DNA of 64,000 nucleotides from Nematostella vectensis (GCF_932526225.1 NC_064038.1:9733070-9797069); one strand, 5' to 3'; shown: positions 1 through 15,559, counted from the first letter of the stretch. Notes: generated by a model from the sequence alone, not told the origin. Program-made: numbers and translations.

Positions 1-3000
1 CCACCATATAGCTACCCTATACACCACCCTATAGCTACCCTACACACCACCCTATAGCTACCCCACACACCACCCTATAGCTACCCTGTACACCACCCTA
101 TAGCTACCCTGTACACCACCCTATAGCTACCCTACACATCACCCTATAGCTACCCTACACACCACCCTATAGCTACCCTACACACCACCCTATAGCTACC
201 CTACACACCACCCTATGGCTACCCTGCACACCACCCTATAGCTACCCTACACACCACCCTATAGCTACCCTGTACACCACCCTATAGCTACCCTGTACAC
301 CACCCTATAGCTACCCTGTACACCACCCTATAGCTACCCTACACACTACCCTATAGCTACCCTGTACACCACCCTATAGCTACCCTACACACCACCCTAT
401 AGCTACCCTATACACCACCCTATAGCTACCCTACACACCACCCTATGGCTACCCTGCACACCACCCTATGGCTACCCTACACACCACCCTATAGCTACCC
501 TGTACACCACCCTATAGCTACCCTACACACCACCCTATAGCTACCCTATACACCACCCTATAGCTACCCTGTACACCACCCTATAGCTACCCCACACACC
601 ACCCTATAGCTACCCTGTACACCACCCTATAGCTACCATGTACACCACCCTATAGCTACCCTACACATCACCCTATAGCTACCCTACACACCACCCTATA
701 GCTACCCTACACACCACCCTATGGCTACCCTGCACACCACCCTATAGCTACCCTACACACCACCCTATAGCTACCCTGTACACCACCCTATAGCTACCCT
801 GTACACCACCCTATAGCTACCCTTTACACCACCCTATAGCTACCCTACACACTACCCTATAGCTACCCTGTACACCACCCTATAGCTACCCTACACACCA
901 CCCTATAGCTACCCTATACACCACCCTATAGCTACTCTACACACCACCCTATGGCTACCCTGCACACTACCCTATAGCTACCCTACACACCACCCTATAG
1001 CTACCCTACACACCACCCTATAGCTACCCTACACACCACCCTATAGCTACCCTGTACACCACCCTATAGCTACCCTGTACATCACCCTATAGCTACCCTA
1101 CACACCACTCTATAGCTACCCTGTACACCACCCTATAGCTACCCTGTACACCACCCTATAGCTACCCTGTACACCACCCTATAGCTACCCTACACACCAC
1201 CCTATAGCTACCCTACACACCACCCTATAGCTACCCTGTACACCACCCTATAGCTACCCTATACACCACCCTATAGCTACCCTGTACACCACCCTATAGC
1301 TACCCTACACACCACCCTATAGCTACCCTACACACCACCCTATAGCTACCCTGTACACCACCCTATAGCTACCCTGTACACCACCCTATAGCTACCCTGT
1401 ACACCACCCTATAGCTACCCTACACACCACCCTATGGCTACACTACACACCACCCTATAGCTACCCTACACACCACCCTATAGCTACCCTACACACCACC
1501 CTATAGCTACCCTGTACACCACCCTATAGCTACCCTGTACACCACCCTATAGCTACCCTACACACCACCCTATGGCTACCCTGCACACCACCCTATGGCT
1601 ACCCTGCACACCACCCTATGGCTACCCTACACACCACCCTATAGCTACCCTGTACATCACCCTATAGCTACCCTGTACACCACCCTATAGCTACCCTACA
1701 CACCACCCTATAGCTACCCTACACACCACCCTATAGCTACCCTACACACCACCCTATAGCTACCCTACACACCACCCTATGGCTACCCTGTACACCACCC
1801 TATAGCTACCCTGTACACCACCCTATATCTACCCTACACACCACCCTATAGCTACCCTACACACCACCCTATAGCTACCCTACACACCACCCTATAGCTA
1901 CCCTGTACACCACCCTATAGCTACCCTACACACCACCCTATAGCTACCCTACACACCACCCTATAGCTACCCTATACACCACCCTATAGCTACCCTACAC
2001 ACCACCCTATAGCTACCCTGTACACCACCCTATAGCTACCCTACACACCACCCTATAGCTACCCTGTACACCACCCTATAGCTACCCTACACACCACCCT
2101 ATAGCTACCCTGTACACCACCCTATAGCTACCCTGTACACCACCCTATAGCTACCCTACACACCACCCTATAGCTACCCTACACATCACCCTATAGCTAC
2201 CCTATACACCACCCTACACACCACCCTATTACTACCCTACACACCACCCTATAGCTACCCTACACACTACCCTATAGCTACCCTGTACACCACCCTATAG
2301 CTACCCTACACACCACCCTATGGCTACCCTGTACACCACCCTATAGCTACCCTGTACACCACCCTATAGCTACCCTACACACCACCCTATATCTACCCTA
2401 CACACCACCCTATAGCTACCCTACACACCACCCTATAGCTACCCTAAACACCACCCTACACACCACCCTATAGCTACCCTACACACCACCCTATAGCTAC
2501 CCTACACATCACCCTATGGCTACCCTACACACCACCCTATAGCTACCCTACACACCACCCTATAGCTACCCTGTACACCACCCTATAGCTACCCTACACA
2601 CCACCCTATAGCTACCCTGTACACCACCCTATAGCTACCCTGTACACCACCCTATAGCTACCCTGTACACCACCCTATAGCTACCCTACACACCACCCTA
2701 TAGCTACCCTACACACCACCCTATGGCTACCCTGTACACCACCCTATAGCTACCCTACACACCACCCTATAGCTACCCTGTACACCACCCTATAGCTACC
2801 CTACACACCACCCTATAGCTACCCTGTACACCACCCTATAGCTACCCTGTACACCACCCTATAGCTACCCTGTACACCACCCTATAGCTACCCTACACAC
2901 CACCCTATAGCTACCCTACACACCACCCTATGGCTACCCTGTACACCACCCTATAGCTACCCTACACACCACCCTATAGCTACCCTACACACCACCCTAT

Positions 3001-6000
3001 GGCTACCCTACACACCACCCTATGGCTACCCTACACACCACCCTATAGCTACCCTACACACCACCCTATAGCTACCCTACACACCACCCTATAGCTACCC
3101 TGTACACCACCCTATAGCTACCCTACACACCACCCTATAGCTACCCTACACACCACCCTATAGCTACCCTGTACACCACCCTATAGCTACCCTGTACACC
3201 ACCCTATAGCTACCCTACACACCACCCTATAGCTACCCTGTACACCACCCTATAGCTACCCTGCACACCACCCTATGGCTACCCTGTACACCACCCTATA
3301 GCTACCCTACACACCACCCTATAGCTACCCTACACACCACCCTATAGCTACCCTACACACCACCCTATAGCTACCCTACACACCACCCTATAGCTACCCT
3401 ACACACCACCCTATAGCTACCCTGTACACCACCCTATAGCTACCCTGTACACCACCCTATAGCTACCCTGTACACCACCCTATAGCTACCCTACACACCA
3501 CCCTATGGCTACCCTACACACCACCCTATAGCTACCCTACACACCACCCTATAGCTACCCTGTACACCACCCTATAGCTACCCTACACACCACCCTATAG
3601 CTACCCTACACATCACCCTATAGCTACCCTGTACACCACCCTATAGCTACCCTACACATCACCCTATAGCTACCCTACACACCACCCTATAGCTACCCTG
3701 TACACCACCCTATAGCTACCCTGTACACCACCCTATGGCTACCCTACACACCACCCTATAGCTACCCTGTACACCACCCTATAGCTACCCTTTACACCAC
3801 CCTATAGCTACCCTACACACCACCCTATAGCTACCCTGTACACCACCCTATAGCTACCCTGTACAACACCCTATATCTACCCTACACACCACCCTATGGC
3901 TACCCTGTACACCACCCTATAGCTACCCTGTACACCACCCTATAGCTACCCTGTACACCACCCTATAGCTACCCTGTACACCACCCTATAGCTACCCTAC
4001 ACACCACCCTATGGCTACCCTGTACACCACCCTATAGCTACCCTGTACACCACCCTATAGCTACCCTGTACACCACCCTATAGCTACCCTACACACCACC
4101 CTATAGCTACCCTGTACACCACCCTATAGCTACCCTGTACAACACCCTATATCTACCCTACACACCACCCTATAGCTACCCTGTACACCACCCTATAGCT
4201 ACCCTGTACACCACCCTATAGCTACCCTACACACCACCCTATAGCTACCCTGTACACCACCCTATAGCTACCCTGTACAACACCCTATATCTACCCTACA
4301 CACCACCCTATGGCTACCCTGTACACCACCCTATAGCTACCCTGTACACCACCCTATAGCTACCCTGTACACCACCCTATAGCTACCCTACACACCACCC
4401 TATAGCTACCCTACACACCACCCTATAGCTACCCTACACACCACCCTATAGCTACACTACACACCACCCTATAGCTACCCTGTACACCACCCTATAGCTA
4501 CCCTGTACACCACCCTATAGCTACCCTACACACCACCCTATAGCTACCCTGCACACCACCCTATAGCTACCCTGCACACCACCCTATAGCTACCCTGTAC
4601 ACCACTATATAGCTACCCTGTACATCACCCTATAGCTACCCTGTACACCACCCTATAGCTACCCTACACACCACCCTATAGCTACCCTACACACCACCCT
4701 ATAGCTACCCTGTACACCACCCTATAGCTACCCTACACACCACCCTATAGCTACCCTACACACCACCCTATAGCTACCCTGTACATCACCCTATAGCTAC
4801 CCTACACACCACCTTATAGCTACCCTACACACCACCCTATAGCTACCCTGTACACCACCCTATAGCTACCCTACACACCACCCTATAGCTACCCTGTACA
4901 CCACCCTATAGCTACCCTACACACCACCCTATAGCTACCCTACACACCACCCTATAGCTACCCTACACACCACCCTATAGCTACCCTACACACCACCCTA
5001 TAGATACCCTGTACACCACCCTATAGCTACCCTGTACACCACCCTATAGCTACCCTGTACACCACCCTATAGCTACCCTACACACCACCCTATAGCTACC
5101 CTGTACACCACCCTATAGCTACCCTGTACAACACCCTATATCTACCCTACACACCACCCTATGGCTACCCTGTACACCACCCTATAGCTACCCTGTACAC
5201 CACCCTATAGCTACCCTGTACACCACCCTATAGCTACCCTGTACACCACCCTATAGCTACCCTACACACCACCCTATAGCTACCCTACACACCACCCTAT
5301 AGCTACCCTACACACCACCCTATAGCTACCCTACACACCACCCTATAGCTACCCTGTACACCACCCTATAGCTACCCTGTACACCACCCTATAGCTACCC
5401 TACACACCACTCTATAGCTACCCTGCACACCACCCTATAGCTACCCTGCACACCACCCTATAGCTACCCTGTACACCACCCTATAGCTACCCTGTACATC
5501 ACCCTATAGCTACCCTGTACACCACCCTATAGCTACACTGTACACCACCCTATAGCTACCCTGTACACCACCCTATAGCTACCCTGTACACCACCCTATA
5601 GCTACCCTACACACCACCCTATAGCTACCCTACACACCACCCTATAGCTACCCTACACACCACCCTATAGCTACACTACACACCACCCTATAGCTACCCT
5701 GTACACCACCCTATAGCTACCCTGTACACCACCCTATAGCTACCCTACACACCACCCTATAGCTACCCTGCACACCACTCTATAGCTACCCTGCACACCA
5801 CCCTATAGCTACCCTGTACACCACCCTATAGCTACCCTACACACCACCCTATAGCTACCCTACACACCACCCTATAGCTACCCTGCACACCACCCTATAG
5901 CTACCCTGTACACCACCCTATAGCTACCCTGTACATCACCCTATAGCTACCCTGTACACCACCTTATAGCTACCCTACACACCACCCTATAGCTACCCTA

Positions 6001-6400
6001 CACACCACCCTATAGCTACCCTGTACATCACCCTATAGCTACCCTACACACCACCCTATAGCTACCCTACACACCACCCTATAGCTACCCTGTACATCAC
6101 CCTATAGCTACCCTACACACCACCCTATAGCTACCCTACACACCACCCTATAGCTACCCTGTACACCACCCTATAGCTACCCTACACACCACCCTATAGC
6201 TACCCTGTACACCACCCTATAGCTACCCTACACACCACCCTATAGCTACCCTACACACCACCCTATAGCTACCCTACACACCACCCTATAGCTACCCTAC
6301 ACACCACCCTATAGATACCCTGTACACCACCCTATAGCTACCCTGTACACCACCCTATAGCTACCCTACACACCACCCTATAGCTACCCTACACACCACC

Positions 6401-7757
6401 TTATAGATACCCTGTACACCACCCTATAGCTACCCTGTACAACACCCTATATCTACCCTACACACCACCCTATGGCTACCCTGTACACCACCCTACAGCT
6501 ACCCTGTACACCACCCTATAGCTACCTTGTACACCACCCTATAGCTACCCTACACACCACCCTATAGCTACCCTGTACACCACCCTATAGCTACCCTGTA
6601 CAACACCCTATATCTACCCTACACACCACCCTATGGCTACCCTGTACACCACCCTATAGCTACCCTGTACACCACCCTATAGCTACCCTGTACACCACCC
6701 TATAGCTACACTGTACACCACCCTATAGCTACCCTACACACCACCCTATAGCTACCCTACACACCACCCTATATCTACCCTACACACCACCCTATAGCTA
6801 CCATGTACACCACCCTATAGCTACCCTGTACACCACCCTATAGCTACCCTACACACCACTCTATAGCTACCCTGCACACCACCCTATAGCTACCCTGCAC
6901 ACCACCCTATAGCTACCCTGTACACCACCCTATAGCTACCCTGTACATCACCCTATAGCTACCCTGTACACCACCCTATAGCTACCCTACACACCACCCT
7001 ATAGCTACCCTACACACCACCCTATAGCTACCCTGTACATCACCCTATAGCTACCCTACACACCACCCTATAGCTACCCTACACACCACCCTATAGCTAC
7101 CCTGTACATCACCCTATAGCTACCCTACACACCACCCTTTAGCTACCCTACACACCACCCTATAGCTACCCTGTACACCACCCTATAGCTACCCTACACA
7201 CCACCCTATAGCTACCCTGTACACCACCCTATAGCTACCCTACACACCACCCTATAGCTACCCTACACACCACCCTATAGCTACCCTACACACCACCCTA
7301 TAGCTACCCTACACACCACCCTATAGATACCCTGTACACCACCCTATAGCTACCCTGTACACCACCCTATAGCTACCCTGTACACCACCCTATAGCTACC
7401 CTACACACCACCCTATAGCTACCCTGTACACCACCCTATAGCTACCCTGTACAACACCCTATATCTACCCTACACACCACCCTATGGCTACCCTGTACAC
7501 CACCCTATAGCTACCCTGTACACCACCCTATAGCTACCCTGTACACCACCCTATAGCTACCCTGTACACCACCCTATAGCTACCCTACACACCACCCTAT
7601 AGCTACCCTACACACCACCCTATAGCTACCCTACACACCACCCTATAGCTACCCTACACACCACCCTATAGATACCCTGTACACCACCCTATAGCTACCC
7701 TGTACACCACCCTATAGCTACCCTACACACCACCCTATAGCTACCCTACACACCACC
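6401..7757. repeat. Satellite higher-order repeat, copy A (59 monomers)
   Basis: Rare variant monomers recur at a fixed 1,357-bp offset (59 x 23) in the following copy. TTATAGATAC occurs at 6401 and 7758, CCCTACAGCT at 6491 and 7848, CCTTGT at 6525 and 7882, CCATGTAC at 6801 and 8158, ACTCTA at 6858 and 8215, CCCTTTA near 7138 and 8495, and GTACAACACC at 6598 and 7955. This is a higher-order unit inside the 23-bp array. Confidence 0.9.
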
Positions 7758-9040
7758 TTATAGATACCCTGTACACCACCCTATAGCTACCCTGTACAAC
7801 ACCCTATATCTACCCTACACACCACCCTATGGCTACCCTGTACACCACCCTACAGCTACCCTGTACACCACCCTATAGCTACCTTGTACACCACCCTATA
7901 GCTACCCTACACACCACCCTATAGCTACCCTGTACACCACCCTATAGCTACCCTGTACAACACCCTATATCTACCCTACACACCACCCTATGGCTACCCT
8001 GTACACCACCCTATAGCTACCCTGTACACCACCCTATAGCTACCCTGTACACCACCCTATAGCTACCCTGTACACCACCCTATAGCTACCCTACACACCA
8101 CCCTATAGCTACCCTACACACCACCCTATATCTACCCTACACACCACCCTATAGCTACCATGTACACCACCCTATAGCTACCCTGTACACCACCCTATAG
8201 CTACCCTACACACCACTCTATAGCTACCCTGCACACCACCCTATAGCTACCCTGCACACCACCCTATAGCTACCCTGTACACCACCCTATAGCTACCCTG
8301 TACATCACCCTATAGCTACCCTGTACACCACCCTATAGCTACCCTACACACCACCCTATAGCTACCCTACACACCACCCTATAGCTACCCTGTACATCAC
8401 CCTATAGCTACCCTACACACCACCCTATAGCTACCCTACACACCACCCTATAGCTACCCTGTACATCACCCTATAGCTACCCTACACACCACCCTTTAGC
8501 TACCCTACACACCACCCTATAGCTACCCTGTACACCACCCTATAGCTACCCTACACACCACCCTATAGCTACCCTGTACACCACCCTATAGCTACCCTAC
8601 ACACCACCCTATAGCTACCCTACACACCACCCTATAGCTACCCTACACACCACCCTATAGCTACCCTACACACCACCCTATAGATACCCTGTACACCACC
8701 CTATAGCTACCCTGTACACCACCCTATAGCTACCCTGTACACCACCCTATAGCTACCCTACACACCACCCTATAGCTACCCTGTACACCACCCTATAGCT
8801 ACCCTGTACAACACCCTATATCTACCCTACACACCACCCTATGGCTACCCTGTACACCACCCTATAGCTACCCTGTACACCACCCTATAGCTACCCTGTA
8901 CACCACCCTATAGCTACCCTGTACACCACCCTATAGCTACCCTACACACCACCCTATAGCTACCCTACACACCACCCTATAGCTACCCTACACACCACCC
9001 TATAGCTACCCTACACACCACCCTATAGCTACCCTGTACA
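7758..9040. repeat. Satellite higher-order repeat, copy B
   Basis: Second copy of the 59-monomer unit, following copy A directly with every variant marker displaced by 1,357 bp. Its junction with copy C lies between about 9,021 and 9,055. Confidence 0.88.
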
Positions 9041-10200
9041 CCACCCTATAGCTACCTTGTACACCACCCTATAGCTACCCTACACACCACCCTATAGCTA
9101 CCCTGTACACCACCCTATAGCTACCCTGTACAACACCCTATATCTACCCTACACACCACCCTATGGCTACCCTGTACACCACCCTATAGCTACCCTGTAC
9201 ACCACCCTATAGCTACCCTGTACACCACCCTATAGCTACCCTGTACACCACCCTATAGCTACCCTACACACCACCCTATAGCTACCCTACACACCACCCT
9301 ATATCTACCCTACACACCACCCTATAGCTACCATGTACACCACCCTATAGCTACCCTGTACACCACCCTATAGCTACCCTACACACCACTCTATAGCTAC
9401 CCTGCACACCACCCTATAGCTACCCTGCACACCACCCTATAGCTACCCTGTACACCACCCTATAGCTACCCTGTACATCACCCTATAGCTACCCTGTACA
9501 CCACCCTATAGCTACCCTACACACCACCCTATAGCTACCCTACACACCACCCTATAGCTACCCTGTACATCACCCTATAGCTACCCTACACACCACCCTA
9601 TAGCTACCCTACACACCACCCTATAGCTACCCTGTACATCACCCTATAGCTACCCTACACACCACCCTTTAGCTACCCTACACACCACCCTATAGCTACC
9701 CTGTACACCACCCTATAGCTACCCTACACACCACCCTATAGCTACCCTGTACACCACCCTATAGCTACCCTACACACCACCCTATAGCTACCCTACACAC
9801 CACCCTATAGCTACCCTACACACCACCCTATAGCTACCCTACACACCACCCTATAGATACCCTGTACACCACCCTATAGCTACCCTGTACACCACCCTAT
9901 AGCTACCCTGTACACCACCCTATAGCTACCCTACACACCACCCTATAGCTACCCTGTACACCACCCTATAGCTACCCTGTACAACACCCTATATCTACCC
10001 TACACACCACCCTATGGCTACCCTGTACACCACCCTATAGCTACCCTGTACACCACCCTATAGCTACCCTGTACACCACCCTATAGCTACCCTGTACACC
10101 ACCCTATAGCTACCCTACACACCACCCTATAGCTACCCTACACACCACCCTATAGCTACCCTACACACCACCCTATAGCTACCCTACACACCACCCTATA
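9041..10200. repeat. Satellite higher-order repeat, shortened copy C
   Basis: Third copy. Its markers are offset by 1,173 bp (51 x 23) from copy B, so it lacks eight monomers. Markers: CCTTGT at 9055, GTACAACACC at 9128 and 9979, CCATGTAC at 9331, ACTCTA at 9388 and CCCTTTA near 9668. The right edge is approximate, because variant spacing changes after about 10,200. Confidence 0.8.
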
Positions 10201-12580
10201 GCTACCCTGTACACCACCCTATAGCTACCCTGTACACCACCCTATAGCTACCCTACACACCACTCTATAGCTACCCTGCACACCACCCTATAGCTACCCT
10301 GCACACCACCCTATAGCTACCCTGTACACCACCCTATAGCTACCCTGTACATCACCCTATAGCTACCCTGTACACCACCCTATAGTTACCCTGTACACCA
10401 CCCTATAGCTACCCTGTACACCACCCTATAGCTACCCTGTACACCACCCTATAGCTACCCTACACACCACCCTATAGCTACCCTACACACCACCCTATAG
10501 CTACCCTACACACCACCCTATAGCTACCCTACACACCACCCTATAGCTACCCTGCACACCACCCTATAGCTACCCTGTACACCACCCTATAGCTACCCTG
10601 TACATCACCCTATAGCTACCCTGTACACCACCCTATAGCTACCCTACACACCACCCTATAGCTACCCTACACACCACCCTATAGCTACCCTGTACATCAC
10701 CCTATAGCTACCCTACACACCACCCTATAGCTACCCTACACACCACCCTATAGCTACCCTGTACATCACCCTATAGCTACCCTACACACCACCCTATAGC
10801 TACCCTACACACCACCCTATAGCTACCCTGTACACCACCCTATAGCTACCCTACACACCACCCTATAGCTACCCTGTACACCACCCTATAGCTACCCTAC
10901 ACACCACCCTATAGCTACCCTACACACCACCCTATAGCTACCCTACACACCACCTTATAGATACCCTGTACACCACCCTATAGCTACCCTGTACACCACC
11001 CTATAGCTACCCTACACACCACCCTATAGCTACCCTACACACCACCCTATAGATACCCTGTACACCACCCTATAGCTACCCTGTACAACACCCTATATCT
11101 ACCCTACACACCACCCTATGGCTACCCTGTACACCACCCTATAGCTACCCTGTACACCACCCTATAGCTACCCTGTACACCACCCTATAGCTACCCTACA
11201 CACCACCCTATAGCTACCCTGTACACCACCCTATAGCTACCCTGTACACCACCCTATAGCTACCCTACACACCACCCTATGGCTACCCTGTACACCACCC
11301 TATAGCTACCCTGTACACCACCGTATAGCTACCCTGTACACCACCCTATAGCTACCCTGTACACCACCCTATAGCTACCCTACACACCACCCTATAGCTA
11401 CCCTACACACCACCCTATAGCTACCCTACACACCACCCTTTAGCTACCCTACACACCACCCTATAGCTACCCTACACACCACCCTATAGCTACCCTGTAC
11501 ACCACCCTATAGCTACCCTACACACCACTCTATAGCTACCCTGCACACCACCCTATAGCTACCCTGCACACCACCCTATAGCTACCCTGTACACCACCCT
11601 ATAGCTACCCTGTACATCACCCTATAGCTACCCTGTACACCACCCTATAGCTACCCTACACACCACCCTATAGCTACCCTACACACCACCCTATAGCTAC
11701 CCTGTACATCACCCTATAGCTACCCTACACACCACCCTATAGCTACCCTACACACCACCCTATAGCTACCCTGTACATCACCCTATAGCTACCCTACACA
11801 CCACCCTTTAGCTACCCTACACACCACCCTATAGCTACCCTACACACCACCCTATAGCTACCCTACACACCACCCTATAGCTACCCTGTACACCACCCTA
11901 TAGCTACCCTACACACCACCCTATAGCTACCCTACACACCACCCTATAGCTACCCTACACACCACCCTATAGCTACCCTACACACCACCCTATAGATACC
12001 CTGTACACCACCCTATAGCTACCCTGTACACCACCCTATAGCTACCCTACACACCACCCTATAGCTACCCTACACACCACCCTATAGATACCCTGTACCC
12101 CACCCTATAGCTACCCTGTACAACACCCTATATCTACCCTACACACCACCCTATGGCTACCCTGTACACCACCCTATAGCTACCCTGTACACCACCCTAT
12201 AGCTACCCTGTACACCACCCTATAGCTACCCTACACACCACCCTATAGCTACCCTACACACCACCCTATAGCTACCCTGTACATCACCCTATAGCTACCC
12301 TACACACCACCCTATAGCTACCCTACACACCACCCTATAGCTACCCTGTACACCACCCTATAGCTACCCTGTACACCACCCTATAGCTACCCTACACACC
12401 ACCCTATAGCTACCCTACACACCACCCTATAGCTACCCTACACACTACCCTATAGCTACCCTACACACCACCCTATGGCTACCCTGTACACCACCCTATA
12501 GCTACCCTACACACCACCCTATAGCTACCCTGTACACCACCCTGTACACCACCCTATAGCTACCCAGCACACCACCCTAA

Positions 12581-13486
12581 ATAGATTGGGGTGATCGTCG
12601 GCAAAATCTATTTTAACCCCAAGGGGCCTTTGGGTGTGGTCAACAGATAGCAGAATCTTAAAAGCCGTTAAACATGCCCTAGGGAATAGCAGTAGGTCGA
12701 ATTTCATATCGCAAGAGATAGAAAACGCCCCTGGTCCAAGTCGTCATTCCCACTAGACTATGTCGAGGGCAGAGCTCCATAAAAAGAAGCAAAAGAGATA
12801 TAATCAAGTTCAAAATAATGTCTTAAACATCAATGGTGCAGAGACAACTATATTTTTAATCTTCTATGGTGAGGCAGCGTGCGCGATGTTGGTGCCCAGT
12901 TTCAAACGACACCAAAATTACGCATTTTTCTTAAAAAAAAATATTGATCACAATTATATTATATTTTCATAATTTGCATACAAATAAAGATACTGCCATA
13001 GCATCAATACGTAGCAGTAAACTCAAATATGTTTTTTTAAAAAGGTATCTAAAGTCAAAATGGAAAATCGTGCGTAACATTTCCCAGATCTTTTAATTAA
13101 ATTCACATAGATATTAGAATGACTCCCGTTTCAAAAAAGAAAACATAAAATCGGGTGCACATGAGCTATAGATTGTTCTACAATAATTCATGTTCTGCTT
13201 TATTATTAACTACCGAATGAAAATATATAAAATCTAGCGTGAAAACAATGTCCAAATTGTTGTACTCTGGTAGATGTACACAAAAAATAAAATTGCTTTA
13301 AATGTGTGTATTCTAGTTAAAACGGCTGCCTTTTTGTCAACATGGTGCACATACACTAAACTTTAACTTGCTGTGAATTTTATCTTCTCCTTTTTTCAGG
13401 CGAAATACAAATCCAGCGTGAGAACAAATGTCCAGGAATACTCTTTTCAATTTTACATTGGTTCTGTGCGTTTTCCAGTGCTTTTT
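12581..13486. other. Intergenic, no gene seen
   Basis: AT-rich sequence bordering the satellite. Only short chance frames are present. No splice-linked coding segment, RNA gene or mobile element was recognised. Confidence 0.6.
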
Positions 13487-13582
13487 GCGATGCTATTTTC
13501 GAGGCGTTTTACGATACCATTTCCGAGGCGTTTTGCGATGCTATTTTCGAGTCGTTTTACGATGCATTTTTCCAGGCGTTTT
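13487..13582. repeat. 24-bp minisatellite, 4 copies
   Basis: Four head-to-tail 24-bp units whose copies begin GCGATG or ACGATN and end GCGTTTT, with a few substitutions each. The period is a multiple of three, so two frames stay open, but there is no other sign of coding. Confidence 0.9.
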
Positions 13583-13827
13583 GCTCGATTCAATCTCCTT
13601 TCGCGCGGACAGGAGATTCAAAGATCTGTAGAAAATTCAAATTTCAAATAAATTTAATTCCCTTTTCAGAATTTGAAAGTTTATCTATGCTTTCTTATGC
13701 CTAGATTAATATAAGTGAAAGGTTTTAAGAACTTTAAACCTCCCCTAAGGGATAGCAGTTTGTCGAAATTTTATACCTAATAGATAGGACGATAATTCTC
13801 GTCTACTTTTCTGGATAGTCCAGAACT

Positions 13828-13858
<31 letters not shown>

Positions 13859-15550
13859 GGGGAAAGTTATGGTGAAAAAAAAAAAACACAGCATCAATAA
13901 AACACAGCCAACAACGAAAAGCTGGATAAAACAGCACAAGTCAAGACAAGTCGGCACGATAAGATAATAATTGCCCCTTGAAAGTGATACTGATAATGTA
14001 CCGAAGCTTGAATAAAGTTTAGAGCCCAGATAACAAGATTTGTCCCTTTATCTCTGAGATGACCTTTCGAACATTCGAGCAGTGCCCTAAGGCAGAAATT
14101 CGCCTGTTGTTAACTATATATCAGGACGGAAATAAGAATAAGTGCAAAAGAGAAACCCAGAACGCAAAGGATAAATGAAAAACATGAGCAGAAAAAAATC
14201 AAAGATGGTTAAAACCATCATGTAATATGGACATCTTGTCTGCAAATTGTCCACACGCGAGGGATGGGGGGGGGGGGGGGAAGGGGGTTGGTTTTCGGTT
14301 CGGCGGATCCGGCCTAAAATGGCACGCGGATTATGGATTTAAAAGATAAATAAACGGTTTGTCGGATTCTAAAAACGTTTCGGAACACAAACACGGAGCT
14401 ATTGAAAATTTAACGTTGGATTTCGGATTCTGATTATCGCGGATTTTTCCGATTCTTGACTAAGTATTTTTTTTCATATTATCGATTGTTATTTTTCTTT
14501 TTCCGTTGCGGGTTTCGAATTAAAGCAAAACTTTGTGTGGATCGGCGGATTTTCGAAAAAAAATGAGCGGATAGGAGGATTTGGAGACCCCCCCCCCCCT
14601 CCCACCCTTCCCCTAATGGTCCTTTATGATTCTATCAATGACCAAGCGGGTGACAAAGTAAGCACAATCTTTAGACGATGAGGTCATAGATTATGAGCTA
14701 ACTGCTGTTTTTTTTATGAAATATCACTCGCAGCATAACTTTCCTTCCTTTACACACACTTAGACACGCGTTCACATGAAAGATTTATGAAAAATAACGG
14801 TCTATACAGTACTTTACTATGTGCGCGATCCAAAGGGTCTACTCCTTTCATATACCAAAGCGTTAATAAACACCGATTACGTCCGTCTAAAATTTTCGCA
14901 TTTTTAAGCACATACCCGGGCTGGCCTAATCCATCCAAAAATATTTGAACTTCATCTTGTATGACCTTAGAGAGTCTGAGGGAAGTCTGAATTACAAAAG
15001 AGTTCCCCTGCACTAAAGTTCTTCTATCCATGCAAAGTGAACAATATCTAAATGGCTTCAATTGACAGTTCTACTATCCTATTGGTTATTTCGTCGAAGT
15101 ATTTAATGATTTAAGTGGTTAGTGAATGGGCGTCAGGAGAAGTACAAACCTGGTTAGCTTGGTCCCATGCTGCTTTTTCCGCACGAAGAAGATAATAGCT
15201 GCTCTGTCTGTGGCGACCTGAGAAATCTACATGAAACATTATCCTTATCAATTGCAAAAGGAAATAAACTAAAGCGATTTCCAATCATCGCCTGTGGATA
15301 ACCCTTAGGAGTTTTTTATGTCCATATAACCTTTGACTTGTCATCAATCTAGCGAAGAGAAGCATAAATGAGCTTGGCCGGGAAACAAAGGGGATTTAAA
15401 GTGAGTCAATGTTTTTTTATTTTGCGGGAAAATCTGAAACACTGCATGTTAGGTTTCATTCTGGTTTGCCACTATGATAATGTGTGATTGCATATGATTG
15501 TGAGTTGTATAGGAGGAGGTAACATTACGGATTGCATATTAGGTTTTATG
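13583..15550. other. Intergenic with homopolymer runs
   Basis: No supported gene. It contains a roughly 29-base C run near 13,827-13,855 and shorter G or C runs near 14,266 and 14,588, where read or assembly errors are likely. A 103-codon minus-strand frame at 14,750-15,061 has no recognisable domain and is left uncalled. Confidence 0.5.
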
Positions 15551-15559
15551 TAGAGTAGT

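Larger units (their letters stand above)
1..12580. repeat. Satellite array, 23-bp monomer
   Basis: About 545 head-to-tail copies of a 23-bp monomer with two related halves, CACCACCCTATA (12 bp) and GCTACCCTACA (11 bp). The common variant has GTA or GCA for the last ACA. The left edge lies outside the window. The right edge decays at about 12,580 into unique sequence. Register was checked with GTAC-containing monomers: positions such as 3861, 4137, 5126, 6437, 9979 and 12118 are all congruent modulo 23. The only phase breaks found are three extra 12-bp half units near 2,208, 2,452 and 12,540. Because 23 is not a multiple of 3 and the unit contains TAG, no long reading frame survives. The CCCTA-rich strand resembles diverged telomeric sequence, which makes a subtelomeric or pericentromeric site possible but unproven. 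Confidence 0.98.

Noticed and set aside
1..12580. CRISPR-like or telomere array
   Set aside because: Contiguous 23-bp monomers have no unique spacers, and the sequence is not the canonical telomere hexamer.
14750..15061. 103-codon minus-strand frame
   Set aside because: No domain, no splice partner or promoter recognised; left as a chance frame, though a lone exon cannot be excluded.
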